The notes under the pieces: generated by a model
What the model was told of the DNA's origin: nothing
Database searches by the model: none
The model's input: only the letters and a program-made list of their open reading frames with translations
Assembly: GCA_032622095.1 (NCBI GenBank)
Contig: CP136069.1
Coordinates: 167,332,394-167,396,393, forward strand
Source: Siphonodentalium dalli
Lineage: Eukaryota; Mollusca; Scaphopoda; Gadilida; Siphonodentaliidae
Direction of reading: 5' to 3'
DNA length: 64,000 nt
Part shown: positions 45,670-58,034 of the stretch, piece after piece
Numbering within the stretch: the first letter of the stretch is position 1
How the letters are laid out: each line of letters starts with the position of its first letter
Made by a program: the position numbers and the translations under genes

Positions 45670-46635
45670 CACTGACCAATCGTTTCTGCGCTGTGGCGGG
45701 TGTATGTCCGCTGTGTTGGAGTGAACAGGTGCTGTGGCGGTCAAATCGCGATTTTGTCGAGCGACCGAGACGCAAACAGTCAAATGGACAGATAATTGTC
45801 ACATTTATTACAATAATCGGTCCACAATCCTGTAGGGTGATATTAGTGCCAACAGATGCCCGCTTCTTCACCCCTCCCTTAGTTTCTATGCCTGAGAAAA
45901 ACGCTACACAAAATGCCTGGGTGTGGTTTCTGAACATTGTCTCACACTGAAAGTTTGAAACCAGTCTGATTTTAACACAATGAAAACACGTTAACACCCT
46001 ACTAATGAGACTCATGTGAGCTACAATAATTCCTGAACGTATCCATACTGGCCAACTGTCATAACAGCCACCAATAGTCGAGAAAACAGCGATCTCAGGG
46101 GACCAAAAAATGCATAAAAGTGCAAACGCCGCCGTAAAGTAGATGGCAACAATGCTGTGGAAAACCCAGTTATATAATTAGATGAGCCACCTTAGATTGT
46201 CCCCTTAGATCGCTGTTTTCTCGACTTTTTGTGGCTCTTATGAGAGTTGGCCAATATGAATCCATTCATGAATTATTGTAGCTCACATGAGGCTCACCAA
46301 TAGGGTGTTAACGTGTTATCATTGTGTTAAAATCAGACTGTTTTCAGTGGGAGACAATGTTCAGAAACCATACCCAGGCATTTTGTGTAGCGCTTTTCTC
46401 AGACATAGAAACTCAGTGAGGGGCGAAGAAGCGTGCATCTGTTGGCACAAATATCACCCTACAGGACTGTGGACCGTTTATTGTAATAAGTATGATAATT
46501 GCCTGTCCATGTAGATATTAGTGACTGTTTGCGTCTCGGTCGCTATAACAAAATCGCGATTTGACCGCCACAGCATCCGCACACTCCAACACAGCGGACA
46601 TACACCCGCCACAGCGCAGAAACGATTGGTCAGTG
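45670..46635. mobile_element. Long-arm foldback nested in the Harbinger element
   Basis: Arms of about 440 bp (45670-46105 and 46185-46635) are inverted copies starting CACTGACCAATCG and ending with its complement. Both contain 'gcgctgtggcgggtgtatgt', 'tcaaatcgcgattttg' and 'ctcacatgagnctca'-like words. The ~80-bp loop differs. No clean target duplication was found ('tgtatta' versus 'tgtattc' is the nearest). Because it lies inside the Harbinger intron region it inserted after that element. The arms give several spurious frames. Confidence 0.85.
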
Positions 46636-47010
46636 TGTGTATTCAATGAAATTCTGCCATTGCATACAAGATTCTGTATTCCACATGTGGAATACAAGCT
46701 GGAACTTTTTATTGGGAACTATATTTTATGTTCAATTCAATGAACATCTGATATTTCAAATTAAAACCATGTATTTCATGAAATTCTACCCATTGCATTT
46801 ATTTGGAACAACATTTTAACTAAATTGAACTAACCCGCTGTTTAAGAAGGGTGTGTAATAAATACAGAACATAATGCGTGTTGGAATGGAGAAGTATTAA
46901 CAAAATGAAATGACGTGGGTCACATTTTGCTCGAACCTTACGGCTCTCGCAAAATATATCCCTACGCCAATTCAACTCGTTGAATAAAAACTTCTTTATT
47001 CCAACACGCA

Positions 47011-47223
47011 TTACGTTCTGGTCTGTATATATCCCTCTATGTGTGTACTAGTATGTAGACATACTCCCTCCTGTATTAAAATAAAGCTCATGTGCATAAA
47101 TGTTCCCCTGCATGTAGCGTCGTGGTGGCTCCTATGGCGCGGGTTGTACAAATGTTCATATTTTCGAACATTAATAATAAGTTCCTCTATAAAAATAGGA
47201 TCAGTTGATCTACCCTTCGGCAT
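47011..47223 (-). pseudogene. MADF-like DNA-binding frame of the Harbinger element (truncated)
   Basis: The minus-strand ATG at 47223 starts a 70-residue frame: MPKGRSTDPIFIEELIINVR then KYEHLYNPRHRSHHD. The spacing 'FI.ELI..VR.Y..LY....' is the first helix region of a MADF (Myb/SANT-related) domain. Harbinger transposons commonly encode such a protein, which binds the TIRs and brings in the transposase. The later helices are not recognisable; the frame runs out into sequence with no match, so it is truncated or lacks its next exon. Orientation is opposite to the transposase. Confidence 0.65.
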
Positions 47224-47683
47224 TATAATTAAAAAAAATACAATTCAAAATTGTAAACAAAGCCAACTGGAAGAATATCGCGGGAAATGACGCGCGTACG
47301 TCACATCAATTTCCGGTGTGCGTTTCTTTTTGAGAAACGCAGGCGAAACGCAGGCGAAACGCAGCATTTCAAGTCCGAGACATGAAAAAAAAAAAACGCA
47401 TCCGGCAAATACACATGTGTGAAAGACCCAGTGAAATTATCACTGTTTGGACCGATGCGTTTTCAGGATGCGTTAAAATATTAGAAACGCAAGGAAACGC
47501 ATCCGAGAAACGGACATGTGTGAAAGCGGCTTAGTTAACGTCTATTAAATTTGTTTAAATTGGATTAGAAATTAATGGGGAATTCTTTAGGAAACAATTA
47601 AAATCTATTGCAAGTTTTTCGGTTGAAGTTCTGAGCATGTGACTTATTTATGATAGCTGTGGCCGTTCTTGCTTTATTTTAGC

Positions 47684-47998
47684 AAACATTTATTTATCAA
47701 CATTTTTTTCCACAAAATATGGCCCTATTTATCACTTAAGTATCACAAAATTTGGCCGTATTACCACTTGATCTTAGAGTTATCCATCTTCATCCGCAAT
47801 TTCGTCCGAGAAAGTCCGTTTGACAACGTGTTTCTGGGCCACATATAATTGCATATCTCGAGAAATAATAAACTTCAAAAATCGATATCTGATCACTCTG
47901 AGCTTTGATGGGTGGGTTCCTCGACTCAAATCAGATATTTTTACCCCCCGAAGCTAAAGAAATAGTAATTTAGGAGCGTTAATTCGGATAATGCATCT
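47684..47998 (-). mobile_element. TTA-flanked MITE (family H), copy 3, truncated
   Basis: The outer end reads GCATCT next to TTA (47999-48001). Shared interior words are 'catcttcatccgcaattt' and 'gatgggtgggttcctcgact'. The other end, with the (GTT)n tract, is missing. Confidence 0.75.
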
Positions 47999-48001
47999 TT
48001 A

Positions 48002-49615
48002 ATTGTGATTATACAAGCCGAAAGTATGTGTATACGTGGGCGAGTCACCAGCGTAGGAATTCATGAAGGGTTATCATCCGCGCGAATCGATTGTCCCCGG
48101 GCGAATATTTCTATAAGTGTGTCAATTGGATACCGATCCTTTTGCAATGAATTGAAAGTGTGAAACGCGTTTCAAAGTAAACATGCAGTGGTCGCTTTGT
48201 TGCATTGTTTTAAATAATAAAAGAAGGCCACCAATATTTTTTCTCGAGTTTATACAGTATGTTGTTTGACCACTTACAATTTCATACGCACATAAACAAA
48301 AAGACGTTAAAGACATATTATGTAATTATTCGGGTGTGCGAAAATAATGAGTTAGTATTCAGGCGCTATGCCAACTAGTAGAATATAGAATTATAGTAAC
48401 ATCGCCGAAAATTTCAAACAAATCGACCTTACCACTCCATAGAAAACATCGTCTGAACTACGCGCAATTGTAAATATTTACTTCTCGATTCGGGACGCTA
48501 CTATCTGCGATAAGCTAACGAAAACGATTTCACAATCGAGAGTCATTGTATTTAATTAATGTATAAGAATGAAGGTGTTTTTGTCAAATTGGATATAATA
48601 TTTGTAAAAAATACTACTTTGAACAATATTATTCTCCATTTCTATTTGATCACCCTATCGGAGGGTTTCACATCACTTTAATTCCATTTTTATAAATTCA
48701 ATTGAATGCACATATATGTATCAACAGTCTCGTAAATGCGTGATGCATTGACTATATATGCTATACCAGGAACATATCTGCGACCATACATCTGAGATAG
48801 TGTTTGGGTGTCTGAAAATATGCAAAGAACGTTATTTAAATTTAAAAGGGAGGAGTGTGTGTATATATATATAATCTGAAATCTTGCAAAACCCGTCTAA
48901 TAAATCGAAAACCATTAGGGCTATACAAATTATATTCATATATATTATAGTAAAAAGTTCTGGAATAGTGACAACGCGGGAGGTCTATGCAAAAAAAAAC
49001 ACTGAGACGAAACAATCGCTGGCGCGCCTGGAACCCTTTACGCCCCCACCACCCTGCATGCGAAAAAGAAATTATGCAAACTTGATACTATCCTTCCCAG
49101 ACTGGGATGCGATCTATGCGTTAACATTTAGATCTCAAACACTCATTATATAACTCACCAAATCCGTAAATTAATCCCAAGAATACTCCAAAAGTATAAA
49201 GACACATCATTTTCACTGTTACTATATATTTGTGATCTGTTCAATACGAAAAAAATGTTGCGACGCTTAAAGTATTGTGGTACCAGGTGATGCCCAAAGG
49301 TGTCTGCTGGTTAGTGGAAACTTGTAAAAGCGTAGTTGTTCCAATAATGATATGTCAGTGACGTCGCACGTAGCCTAGGCATATAAAACGGATATGTTAA
49401 ACGGATATTCTGAGTCATTATATATCCAATCGATGAAGCATTGTAAGAGCTACAAAGCGAACTGAGCCCAACTGTTTATTTACCACCCATTTGGCATGCA
49501 AGGAATAATATTTCAATGAACGGCCTAGAAAGAGGCTCAGTGTTCCATTTACAGCGATTACATGGAAAAAGTTATATGGAATATAAAATGTTGTATTTTG
49601 GTTTTAAAAACAAAA
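48002..49615. other. No gene recognised
   Basis: Long AT-rich stretch with no repeats recognised and only short frames without domains. Confidence 0.35.
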
Positions 49616-49625
49616 ATGACATTAT

Positions 49626-51578
49626 CACCCCCGTGTACGTGTTATCGCCAAAACCGAGGGTATCGCCAAAACCGAGAATATGGGAAAGTCATTTTCACGT
49701 ATATGATATGGGGATATGTTTGTTTCTCATCGTAATACAGACATCGAACATCGCATGTGTATGTCCACACGAAGCAGGAGTATTTATCCACCAGTTGTCA
49801 ATCAGTTTTCCCAGATCAGACCATTATTTTTTTTTTGGCGAATTTTTTCAATGGTGTTTTTGCTTTTGCTCACTCAAATTTTCGAGAACAACCATTCACT
49901 AGTATAGTTCCTGGACTTCCACGCTTCCAAAACAAATGCCGGTATATAGTTCAATCTGTCAATGAAGCATTGGATTTGACAGGATTTAAAAAATCCATGT
50001 CGTTCTCAATATCCGCGCGATATGAAGGGACCACTGTCGGTCCAGAAAGATGAGAACGGCACAGATGAAGATGCGACCAAACGCCGAGTTTCTGTGCAGT
50101 AAATATGCGTATTATTTAAGGAGTTCTGATGAGTTTTCGAGTGTTTTTATGTGTATATATCTGAGACTGATCAATTGGACTGCGAATGTCATCTGAAATA
50201 TGAACCCATAACATATTCGAAATATTGTGTGCATATATATTATGAATGTGTTTCAATTGAAATTAATTGAAGATCCATCTCAGCATTCAGATTTGCGATC
50301 TCCAGAACGTGAATGAATGATAACGCGATGCCTTGATCACACGCACGTGAATGCTGTCGTTCGCATGCATGCAGCTAATCGGTTATTCGTTTAGTATTAA
50401 CATGCTTGGAGTTTGTATATAGACCACACATGCCGGACGACACGCTACGGTGTATCAACGATTTGTTATAATCATGTTTATTTTACAGACTTTATGACTC
50501 GTTCTCACTCGAGTAGACCGTTACGCGACACTGAAACCGAATCATCTTATCGAATATACATATATCGTATTGCTCCAAATTATGCGATTCTGGCTTTTTT
50601 TAAGAGTCATCAGATAAAATTGCAACGATTCTATGTTAACACACTAAACATCCGAACATATATGTACACACACAACAAAGTTACTGCTATTTATAATAAA
50701 CACTTCACTGTGGAACATGTGTATACTGCCATGATTGTTATGTGCACATGTAAGTTGCACTATAGTTTATAACTTTTCTAATTTAGCCCTAGGACCACAT
50801 ATTTAGTGGGCATAATATTTACAAAAGACTTCATTATGTTATCGTATAGGTTGCATATACTGTAATTGGTATGTATGTTTAACCGAAATGAATCTGATCT
50901 TATCAGGGTCTCCGTTCTGAGTTTGGTTTATGGTTCTAACCGAAATTGTTATGGATGTTCTGCGTCAAGTCGCATCTGACTTTCCCTAACGCTTCGTCTA
51001 TGGGCACAATTTCCAATGGCGCATCTGATTCAGACATGGTGTTTCATAATACTAAATTCGAGATGCCACAAAATATCCGCGCAACACATAAGGGACCGGA
51101 TGAATTGACTGATTGAGGGATTAATTATAATTTAATTAAGCCTTCCGCGCCCGGTGATTTTATGCGGACTGGCTGTTTTTGCTTTGTTTACAGACAGAGA
51201 TAATTGTTGTGATTATAGCTCCACTCGTGCAAACAATCACGAGACCCGATGATGAGTATAAGGTGTCATGCATCATAAATTTATTTGTCTTCAGGGAGAG
51301 TATTTGTTTTGTTGGGGGGGGGGTCTTAACCTCTGTCAAACCATTCAACAGAGAAAAATGTATACCATAGCACATGGTGGCAGTCAGGCGAGCAATTTCC
51401 AATGATAATTCTTATACAAAACATCATAGGAAAAAAGATAAATATATTATACGTGCTCTATCCGCGAACATACTAGGCTACATCCGAAGATCACATGTTC
51501 TGTCTTTTAGTAGGGTAATTCATCCACTCGGTTATATGGATGTGACAGTGGTGTGTTGGTGTAACATAACAATTCCCC

Positions 51579-51612
<34 letters not shown>

Positions 51613-52811
51613 CTTCATCTGAGGAAGATACGTTATTTATAAAAACCGCATGGTCTGGTTTGATTTTGTTTAAACATGGTGTTGTAGGTTGGTAAGCTGA
51701 CTACATGTGCTACATAGACACAATACAGAGGCACATCGACATCCAGATAAGAAGGCACACACGTGTGCCACACATAGCACATTGTGGTGATATATGTACG
51801 GATGTTTAAGGTTAACATAGAATCGTTACAATATTATCTGATGACTCTTAAAAAGCCAGAATTGCATACTTTGGAGCAATACGATATATGTATATTCGAT
51901 AAGATGATTCGGTTTCATTGTCGCGTAACGATCTACTCGAGTGGGAACGAGTCATACAGTCTGTAAAATATACATGATTATAACAAATCGTTGATACGCC
52001 GTAGCGTGTCGTCCGGCATGTGTGGTCTATACACAAACTCCAAGCATGTTAATACTAAACGAATATCCGATTAGCTGCATGCATGCAAACGGCAGCATTC
52101 ACGTGCGTGTTATCAAGGCATCGCGTTATCATTCATTCACGTTCTTGAGATCGCAAATCTGAATGCTGAGATGGATGTTCAATTAATTTCAATTGAAACA
52201 CATTCATAATTTATATGCACAGAATATTTCGAATATGTTATGGATTCATATTTTAGATGACATTCGTAGTCCAATTGATCAGTCTCAGATACACATAAAA
52301 ACACTCATCAGAACTCCGTAAGTAATACGCATATTTACTGCCCAGAAACTCGGCGTTTGGTCGCATCTTCATCTGTGCCGTTCGCATCTTTCTGGACCGA
52401 CAGTGGTCCCTTCATATCGCGAGGATATTGAGAACGACATGGATTTTTTAAATTCTGTCAAATCCTATGCTTCATTGACAGATTCAACTATATACCGGCA
52501 TTTGTTTTGGAAGCGTGGAAGTCCAGGAACTATACTAGTGAATGGTTGTTCTCGAAATTTTGAGTAAGCAAAAGCAAAAATACCATTGAAAAAATTCGCC
52601 AAAAAACAATTAATGGTCTGATCTGGGTAAACTGATTGACAACTGGTGGATAAACACTCCTGCTTCGTGTGGACATACACGTACGATGCTCGATGTCTGT
52701 ATTACGATGAGAAACAAACATATCCCCATATCATATACGTGAAAATGACTTTCCCATATTCTCGGTTTTGGCGATACCCTCGGTTTTGGCGATACCACGT
52801 ACACGGGGGTG
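49626..52811. mobile_element. 3.2-kb element with ~1-kb terminal inverted repeats
   Basis: The left arm (about 49626-50675) and right arm (about 51790-52811) are inverted copies, nearly identical by eye with scattered substitutions and small indels. The ends are CACCCCCGTGTACGTG and its complement. ATTAT flanks the element at 49621-49625 and 52812-52816, a likely 5-bp target duplication. The ~1.1-kb centre has no recognisable gene, so the element is non-autonomous or has lost its core. Frames inside the arms (for example 49757-50053) are mirrored and show no known domain. The superfamily is unknown. Confidence 0.85.
51578..51611. repeat. (TA)n microsatellite
   Basis: Dinucleotide tract in the central spacer of the large foldback. 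Confidence 0.9.
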
Positions 52812-52841
52812 ATTATCTTGTTGTTGTTTGTGCAGTGTTTA

Positions 52842-53229
52842 AAGATGCAAAATCCGAATTAACGCTACTAAATTACTATATCTTTGGATTCGGGGGTAAA
52901 AAAAAAACGTTTGAGTCGAGGAACCCACCCATCAAATCTCATAGTTATCAGATATCGATTTTTGAAATCTGTTATTTTTCACCACCTCGATTATTTGGCG
53001 GCCTGACAAATATTCAACGAATGCCGACCGACATACTCTCGATACCAAAATGCGTTGAACAAAATGTTAATATATAACACTTCATACTAAAGTTGACAGT
53101 GGTTACTATTATTTTTTGACAATCAATCGATTCTGATTACCGAATCGGCATTTAAAGAAATGTTGTTGTTATTGTTGTTGTTGTGAGATTCTGATGACAT
53201 GGGGGACCATCGAATCGGATGGTGTACCT
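52842..53229 (+). mobile_element. TTA-flanked MITE (family H), copy 4
   Basis: TTA at 52839-52841 and 53230-53232. It begins AAGATGCAAAATCCG and ends ATCGGATGGTGTACCT. It lacks the part around 'catcttcatccgcaat' seen in copies 1 and 2, so it carries an internal deletion, but it keeps a (GTT)n tract at 53161-53185. It inserted about 25 bp outside the large foldback. Confidence 0.85.
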
Positions 53230-53430
53230 TTAATATATAATAGCCAGTGAGGGAAAGATTTGAGAGAAATTACTTATGAAGAAAAACTTTAACATAAAAC
53301 ATTGAAGTTTGTTGTTGTGTTGGAATTATTGTCACACATTCGCATGAACATGCGTCAGATATAACAGCCAATACCTTGTTCGTCATAATTCGTCATAACT
53401 TTGGTTAACAAATTCAGAAAATGGTGTTTA

Positions 53431-53622
53431 AAGGTACTCAATCCGATTCGATGGTCCCCATATCATCAGATTCCAACAACAAATACATTTTTTGAAATGC
53501 CGTTTCAGTTGTCAGAGTCGATTAATTGTCAAAAAATAATGCTAACCACCGTCAACTATAGCATACAATTGCCCAAAACCTGTTATTTATTAACATTTTG
53601 TTCAACGAAAGCACCTAATGCG
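53431..53622 (-). mobile_element. TTA-flanked MITE (family H), copy 5, truncated
   Basis: Starts after TTA (53428-53430) with AAGGTACTCAATCCGATTCG. Homology is lost near 'tgttcaacgaaagcac' (about 53610). The opposite end is missing. Confidence 0.75.
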
Positions 53623-53639
53623 CACGAGTGTAGACCATA

Positions 53640-54485
53640 AACGATATCTGATCCTACGGAGGATAACATAGTTTTTGATATGCGATCTTTATCTGTTTTT
53701 AGTGATTTTTTAACAGTTTCAAAGGATCTATATCAGATAGTGCATATCAACTGATCCTTAAAAGACGCCATTTTTATTATAGATTATGAGCTCCCGCTTC
53801 GAAATCTGTTGGTCATATTAAATCGAATTCTCTACTCTCCCAATACCACAGAGACGTCAGATTTATTTTGTTTTGAATAAATCGGCCAAAATCAATTATC
53901 AACTCATTCTCTTTGTTAACATTTTTTATTTTTTCCCCAAAATACCTTCAGTTTAGCAACAATATTATGATCATATATTTGATCCGCTTCCTGGTCCGAA
54001 AGATTTAACATAACAACGCAAGTTGGTATGGACGCCATATACGATGAAAACATTCATTTAAAAGTCAATAAAATATACCGTAGTAAATAAATCACAAATA
54101 TAACACGAAAACTCGGACGAGTTAGTATGAATTTATACTAATTGCACAAGCTTGAAACTTATAATACATTTCCATCGATAGACAAACATGTCAAAATCTT
54201 TATATTATAATATAAACTTTTAACTGCAAGTACAATTTGCAAATCTGAGAGTGATATTCTGATGATTACTTATTTACTAGGACTATAATAAAACCTATAG
54301 GCCTAGTAAATATAAGTAATCAAATAGTTATTCCTAATTTCCTATGAATCTGAGTCAATGTTCAACCTATGTCATTTTATGGCATTTCAGCATTGCCATT
54401 GGGAATATCTCTGACCACCGGTGACATCATATAACAAAATTAACATTAACAGCCAGTGATTGAGTGAATATCATTGGAATTTGAA
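53640..54485. other. No gene recognised
   Basis: AT-rich. No repeat or gene supported. Confidence 0.3.
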
Positions 54486-54489
54486 CTGT

Positions 54490-54862
54490 AGTTTAGGCCA
54501 AAATATATATATATACCCGTGTTTCTGGTGACACGCAAGAAAAAAATAGGGGTGGGTGGTGGCTTTTCATTTTATTTTATTTTTTAATTTTTCTCAAACT
54601 AAATATGAATACCGGTACCGGTACCGGCTTTACCACCAGACTGTTTGTCCTTGTTTTTAATGTAGACCTACTATAAAATAATAAAACTAAGTATATTATA
54701 ATAAGTGTAATTTATTGTTTTATTGAATAAAACATGAAATTTTTTTTTTACATGGAAAATAAAATCAGATGTGTACTAATTTTGCAAAATCAATAAAATT
54801 AAAATGGTCGGGCGGGTCACCAGAAACACATGTCTTTTTTATTTTGGCCTTAGTAGTTTATA
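54490..54862. mobile_element. MITE with ~45-bp TIRs
   Basis: The left 'gtttaggccaaaata' and 'gtgtttctggtgac' mirror the right 'gtcaccagaaacaca' and 'attttggccttag'. The interior is AT-rich with 'accggtaccggtaccgg' near 54612. No target duplication was resolved. Confidence 0.7.
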
Positions 54863-54927
54863 ATAATTAATATTCTAGATCTCGTGCATTGTAACAGGTT
54901 AGATACCATATTTATTAATAACCATTT

Positions 54928-55182
54928 CTTACTAAAGCATCATTGATGAGTAGTTAACCCACAGGAAATATTAAGATAATAGTTCACCAAAATACCTTAC
55001 ATTTCCTCAATACTGTATAAATCAATAGGGCTCCTAGTTCAATCATCTGTGAAAGCGGTCATGTTGACCTATAGGGCTCCTTGTGCACTTCTATTTATCT
55101 GTTGTCTGCTTTATCACATTAATACCTCTCCAAATCAATAATAGACCATTCCTATGTACCCATTTAATATATTAAGGGTTAA
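54928..55182 (+). mobile_element. TTAA-flanked MITE of the 'ataataagttc' family, copy 3
   Basis: The body shares 'agcatcattgatgagtagtt', a diverged 'taagataatagttcacc' and 'ccaaatcaataatagaccat' with 21020-21250. The right end is AAGGG/TTAA (55179-55182); the left TTAA is degraded. An internal tandem 'atagggctcct' duplication is present. Confidence 0.65.
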
Positions 55183-55419
55183 ACAACTGAATGGTGATTG
55201 TGAAAGTTTCCTACATGGTCATGGGTCCTGGAAAAAAAATCTATCCACTCAATGTCAAATTCCATCACTTGGCAGACAAGCAGCCCACTATAGGCCCTCA
55301 CCCCCCCCCCCATTATTTCTCTGGGAATAAAATGGGGATGAACCAATTTTCCCCCACTATTGTATTATTAAATAATTGTTCAGGTACATTGTAATTATAA
55401 ATTGGCCCTTCCATTATAT

Positions 55420-55808
55420 TTAACCCTTTACCCAACAGAAGGGCCCTGTGCCAATGCATTCTCTTATATATGCGAGTCGACCATAGGTCGCCTCGCATAT
55501 ATAAGAGAATGCATTGGCTTAACACATTAAAAATTATAAAATTGTTAAAGAATGTAAGAAAAAATGGTAAAAAGTGTTAAAAAAAGATTTTTTTTAGGCC
55601 AATGCATTCTCTTATATATGCGAGGCGACATATGGTCGACTCGCATATATAAGAGAATGCATTGGCACAGGGCTAACTGTAACTATCACAATGTGGTCAA
55701 GGAGCCGGTTCCAATGATATCCATATTTGTATGGTTCTATTGAGACAGACCGAAGATATTTTAGGCTGTTGAAGCTTTATTTGGCCGGTTTGTTGGGTAA
55801 AGGGTTAA
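55420..55808. mobile_element. TTAA-flanked double-hairpin MITE (piggyBac-like), copy 3
   Basis: TTAA at 55420-55423 and 55805-55808, with ends CCCTTTACCCAACAGAAGGG and GTTGGGTAAAGGG. Two palindromes lie at 55451-55517 and 55599-55665, each a long stem starting CCAATGCATTCTC. Very close to the copy at 10075-10441; the main difference is a short insertion between the hairpins. Confidence 0.9.
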
Positions 55809-55893
55809 ATAAAACAAAATAAAATAAGATGGCATAATCAATTACAATATGGTAGGCCTACCTCAGACTTTGCTTCAGACTAAGGTCAATTAA

Positions 55894-56715
55894 TATGGGA
55901 GGCCCTTTTCACATTTATTATTTATTTACACTTAAGCTCAAATATTTTCCCTTAAGCGCAAATATTAGCGCTTAAGCGCAAATAACCTCTATCATTTGCG
56001 CTTAAGCGCAAATATTTACGCTTTAAGTGCAAATCAAAATTAATATGCATTGATCTCCCCTGAATAAATTTTTAAATGGCACAGGCCTAAAACACATCAC
56101 TAAAGTTTATATAGCCCCACCATATGAGGGAAACAATCCCCCAGTAACCCCAAGATCCCTTTTATGACCATGGGAATGCTATAGATCTGTGCAAGATATG
56201 TCTCTTTTATAAAATATACTATATCTCTGGGATGCTGATATTATGAAAATAGGGCTTTTTCTCCTATTTCAAGTCAATAAGTACACCATATGAGGGAAGC
56301 AAACCTCCCAGTAACCCCTAATTCCGTATTTATGGCCATGGAAATGGTATATATCTGTGCAGGAGATGTCCCTTTAATAAAATATACTTGAGCTCTGGGA
56401 GAGAGGCACCAATTCTTGGGACACCAGGGACAGAGATGCTGATATACATATGGATTTTTTTTTCTTCTTCAACTTTCCAGTCTGTATGGGGCTACTACTA
56501 TGGGCCCATGATAATATAATATGAGATGGACTCAATCATTCACATCAGAGGGATGTTAGGGAGCGTTAGGTATTTGCGCTTAAGCGCAAACGATTTGCGC
56601 TTGAGTGCAAATAATTGATGGACACATATTTGCGCTTAAGCGCAAATGATGCTTAAGCGCAAATGATTTACGCTTAAGCGCAAATAATTAATAAATGTGA
56701 AAAGGGCCTCCCATA
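55894..56715. mobile_element. 822-bp MITE with subterminal 18-bp palindrome arrays
   Basis: TIRs TATGGGAGGCCCTTTTCACA and complement (27 bp) are flanked by AATTAA at 55888-55893 and 56716-56721. Inside each end is a cluster of about five copies of the palindrome TTTGCGCTTAAGCGCAAA or degenerate forms (left 55933-56031, right 56571-56682). The centre holds two diverged ~175-bp direct repeats around 'caccatatgagggaa' (56118 and 56283). Non-coding. Repeated subterminal sites near both ends are typical of transposase-binding arrays. Confidence 0.85.
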
Positions 56716-56724
56716 AATTAAAGC

Positions 56725-57280
56725 ACATATCATATTATGTACTCATCCTCCAGTGTTGAATGGACAGAACAGTTTCTATGTTTGTAAATAATGTGAAAAC
56801 AAGTAAATATTTGCAAGAATCAGAAGAAAAAAATTGGGGGGGGGGGCATAGCTCTGAAGGGGGTACTAGTAGGCTTATATATTGACGAACACTTGATCTG
56901 TTTCTATTTTAAATGTCAATATCTCAGATTTTGAGAACAATTGAACAGGAGCTGTTCATTTTATTAAAAACAGCAGGCCTACGCAGTCTGAGCATCCCAT
57001 AATTTCATATCGGTTCAATAGTCATGAATTGGTGAAAAATTAACATTTTATAATATTTAACTTTTTTTTTTTAATTCTCCCTACCGAACTGGGAACAAAT
57101 GGCAGTTTGCATGGCAAACCAACATGCTTCCAGAAAAAAGTGTTCATTTGATACTAAATATGCAGGCTCTGAACCATCCAGCCATTCGACCCTTTGTGAT
57201 AATTTTTATAAAAATAAAAGGTCGGTAGACCTCATGTCCGCCTCTAAGCGTCGGCTTGATACGACCGTTGTTTGCGCATA
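56725..57280. other. No feature recognised
   Basis: Contains a G run near 56837. No gene supported. Confidence 0.3.
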
Positions 57281-57284
57281 AAAA

Positions 57285-58030
57285 TTGGCATGGCGGAACT
57301 CGAAATCGAATTTGATCTGTCTTTTGTGCTAGTAAACCTACATACCAAATTTAATTTCATTCAGTACACATTTACTAAAGTTATCATCCGGAAACCTCAA
57401 ATTGGCAAAAATTATAAGTCAAAAAGGGACATAACTCTGGTGAAAATTGGCGGGCGGAACCCGAATTCGAACTTGAACTGTGTTTTGCTGGGAGAAAGAC
57501 ACATACAAAATTTGGTTTAAATCTGATTAACTCTACTAAGTTATCATCCGGACACCAACTTTTGGGGTTTTATATGTCGGGTTGGCGGACAAAAAAGGGC
57601 CACAACAATCCAAAATCAAGTTATCATCCGGAAACCAAAAAACAGAAGAAAAACTGAATTTTCTATGTCGAAAAAGGGGCATAACTCTGCCAAAAATGGT
57701 CGGGCAGAACCCAAGTTCGAAATTGACCTGTGTTTTGCTGGGAGAAAGTAACATACCAAATTTGGTTTGAATCCGATTAACTCCACTAAAGTTATCATCC
57801 GGAAACCAATTTTCAGGGGTTTTCTAAGTAAAAAACGGGCATAACTCTGGTGAAAATTGGCGGACAGAACCAGAATTTGAACTTGACCTGTCTTTTCTGC
57901 TAGTAAACCCACATACCAAATTTAATTTAATTTGGTTCACTGTAACTAAAGTTATCATCCGGAAACCTCGGACGGACGCACGGACGTGCTGATTATAATA
58001 GTCCTCCGAACCCTTTGGGTCGGCGGACAA
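57285..58030 (+). repeat. Tandem repeat, ~125-bp unit, 5-6 copies
   Basis: Units contain 'gttatcatccggaaacc', 'gggcataactctg', 'aaaattggcgg-cagaac' and 'cataccaaattt'. The array ends with 'ggacggacgcacggacg' and 'ttgggtcggcggacaataa'. It resembles tandem-core interspersed elements common in molluscs; not tested. Confidence 0.8.
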
Positions 58031-58034
58031 TAAA

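Larger units (their letters stand above)
44881..47531 (+). mobile_element. Decayed PIF/Harbinger DNA transposon
   Basis: Terminal inverted repeats start AGCCGCTTTCACACATGTCC at 44881 and end with the complement at 47531, continuing through 'gtttctcggatgcgtttc' for about 38 bp. Flanks are TAA on the left and TAG on the right, compatible with a mutated 3-bp target duplication. Inside are a broken transposase first exon on the plus strand and an opposing MADF-like frame, the two-gene plan of Harbinger elements. A ~970-bp foldback is inserted between them. The remaining transposase exons are missing, so the element is not autonomous. Confidence 0.85.

Noticed and set aside
45650-46514. Mirrored frames of 75-121 residues
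   Set aside because: They lie in the two inverted arms of the nested foldback and have no domain.
49516-52804. Frames such as 49757-50053 and their mirror at 52465-52680, as a possible conserved gene
   Set aside because: Conservation is explained by the inverted arms of one element; indels and stops differ and no domain is recognised.
55966-56031. Host transcription-factor site cluster (TTTGCGCTTAAGCGCAAA)
   Set aside because: The sites lie just inside both TIRs of one mobile element, so transposon function is the simpler explanation.
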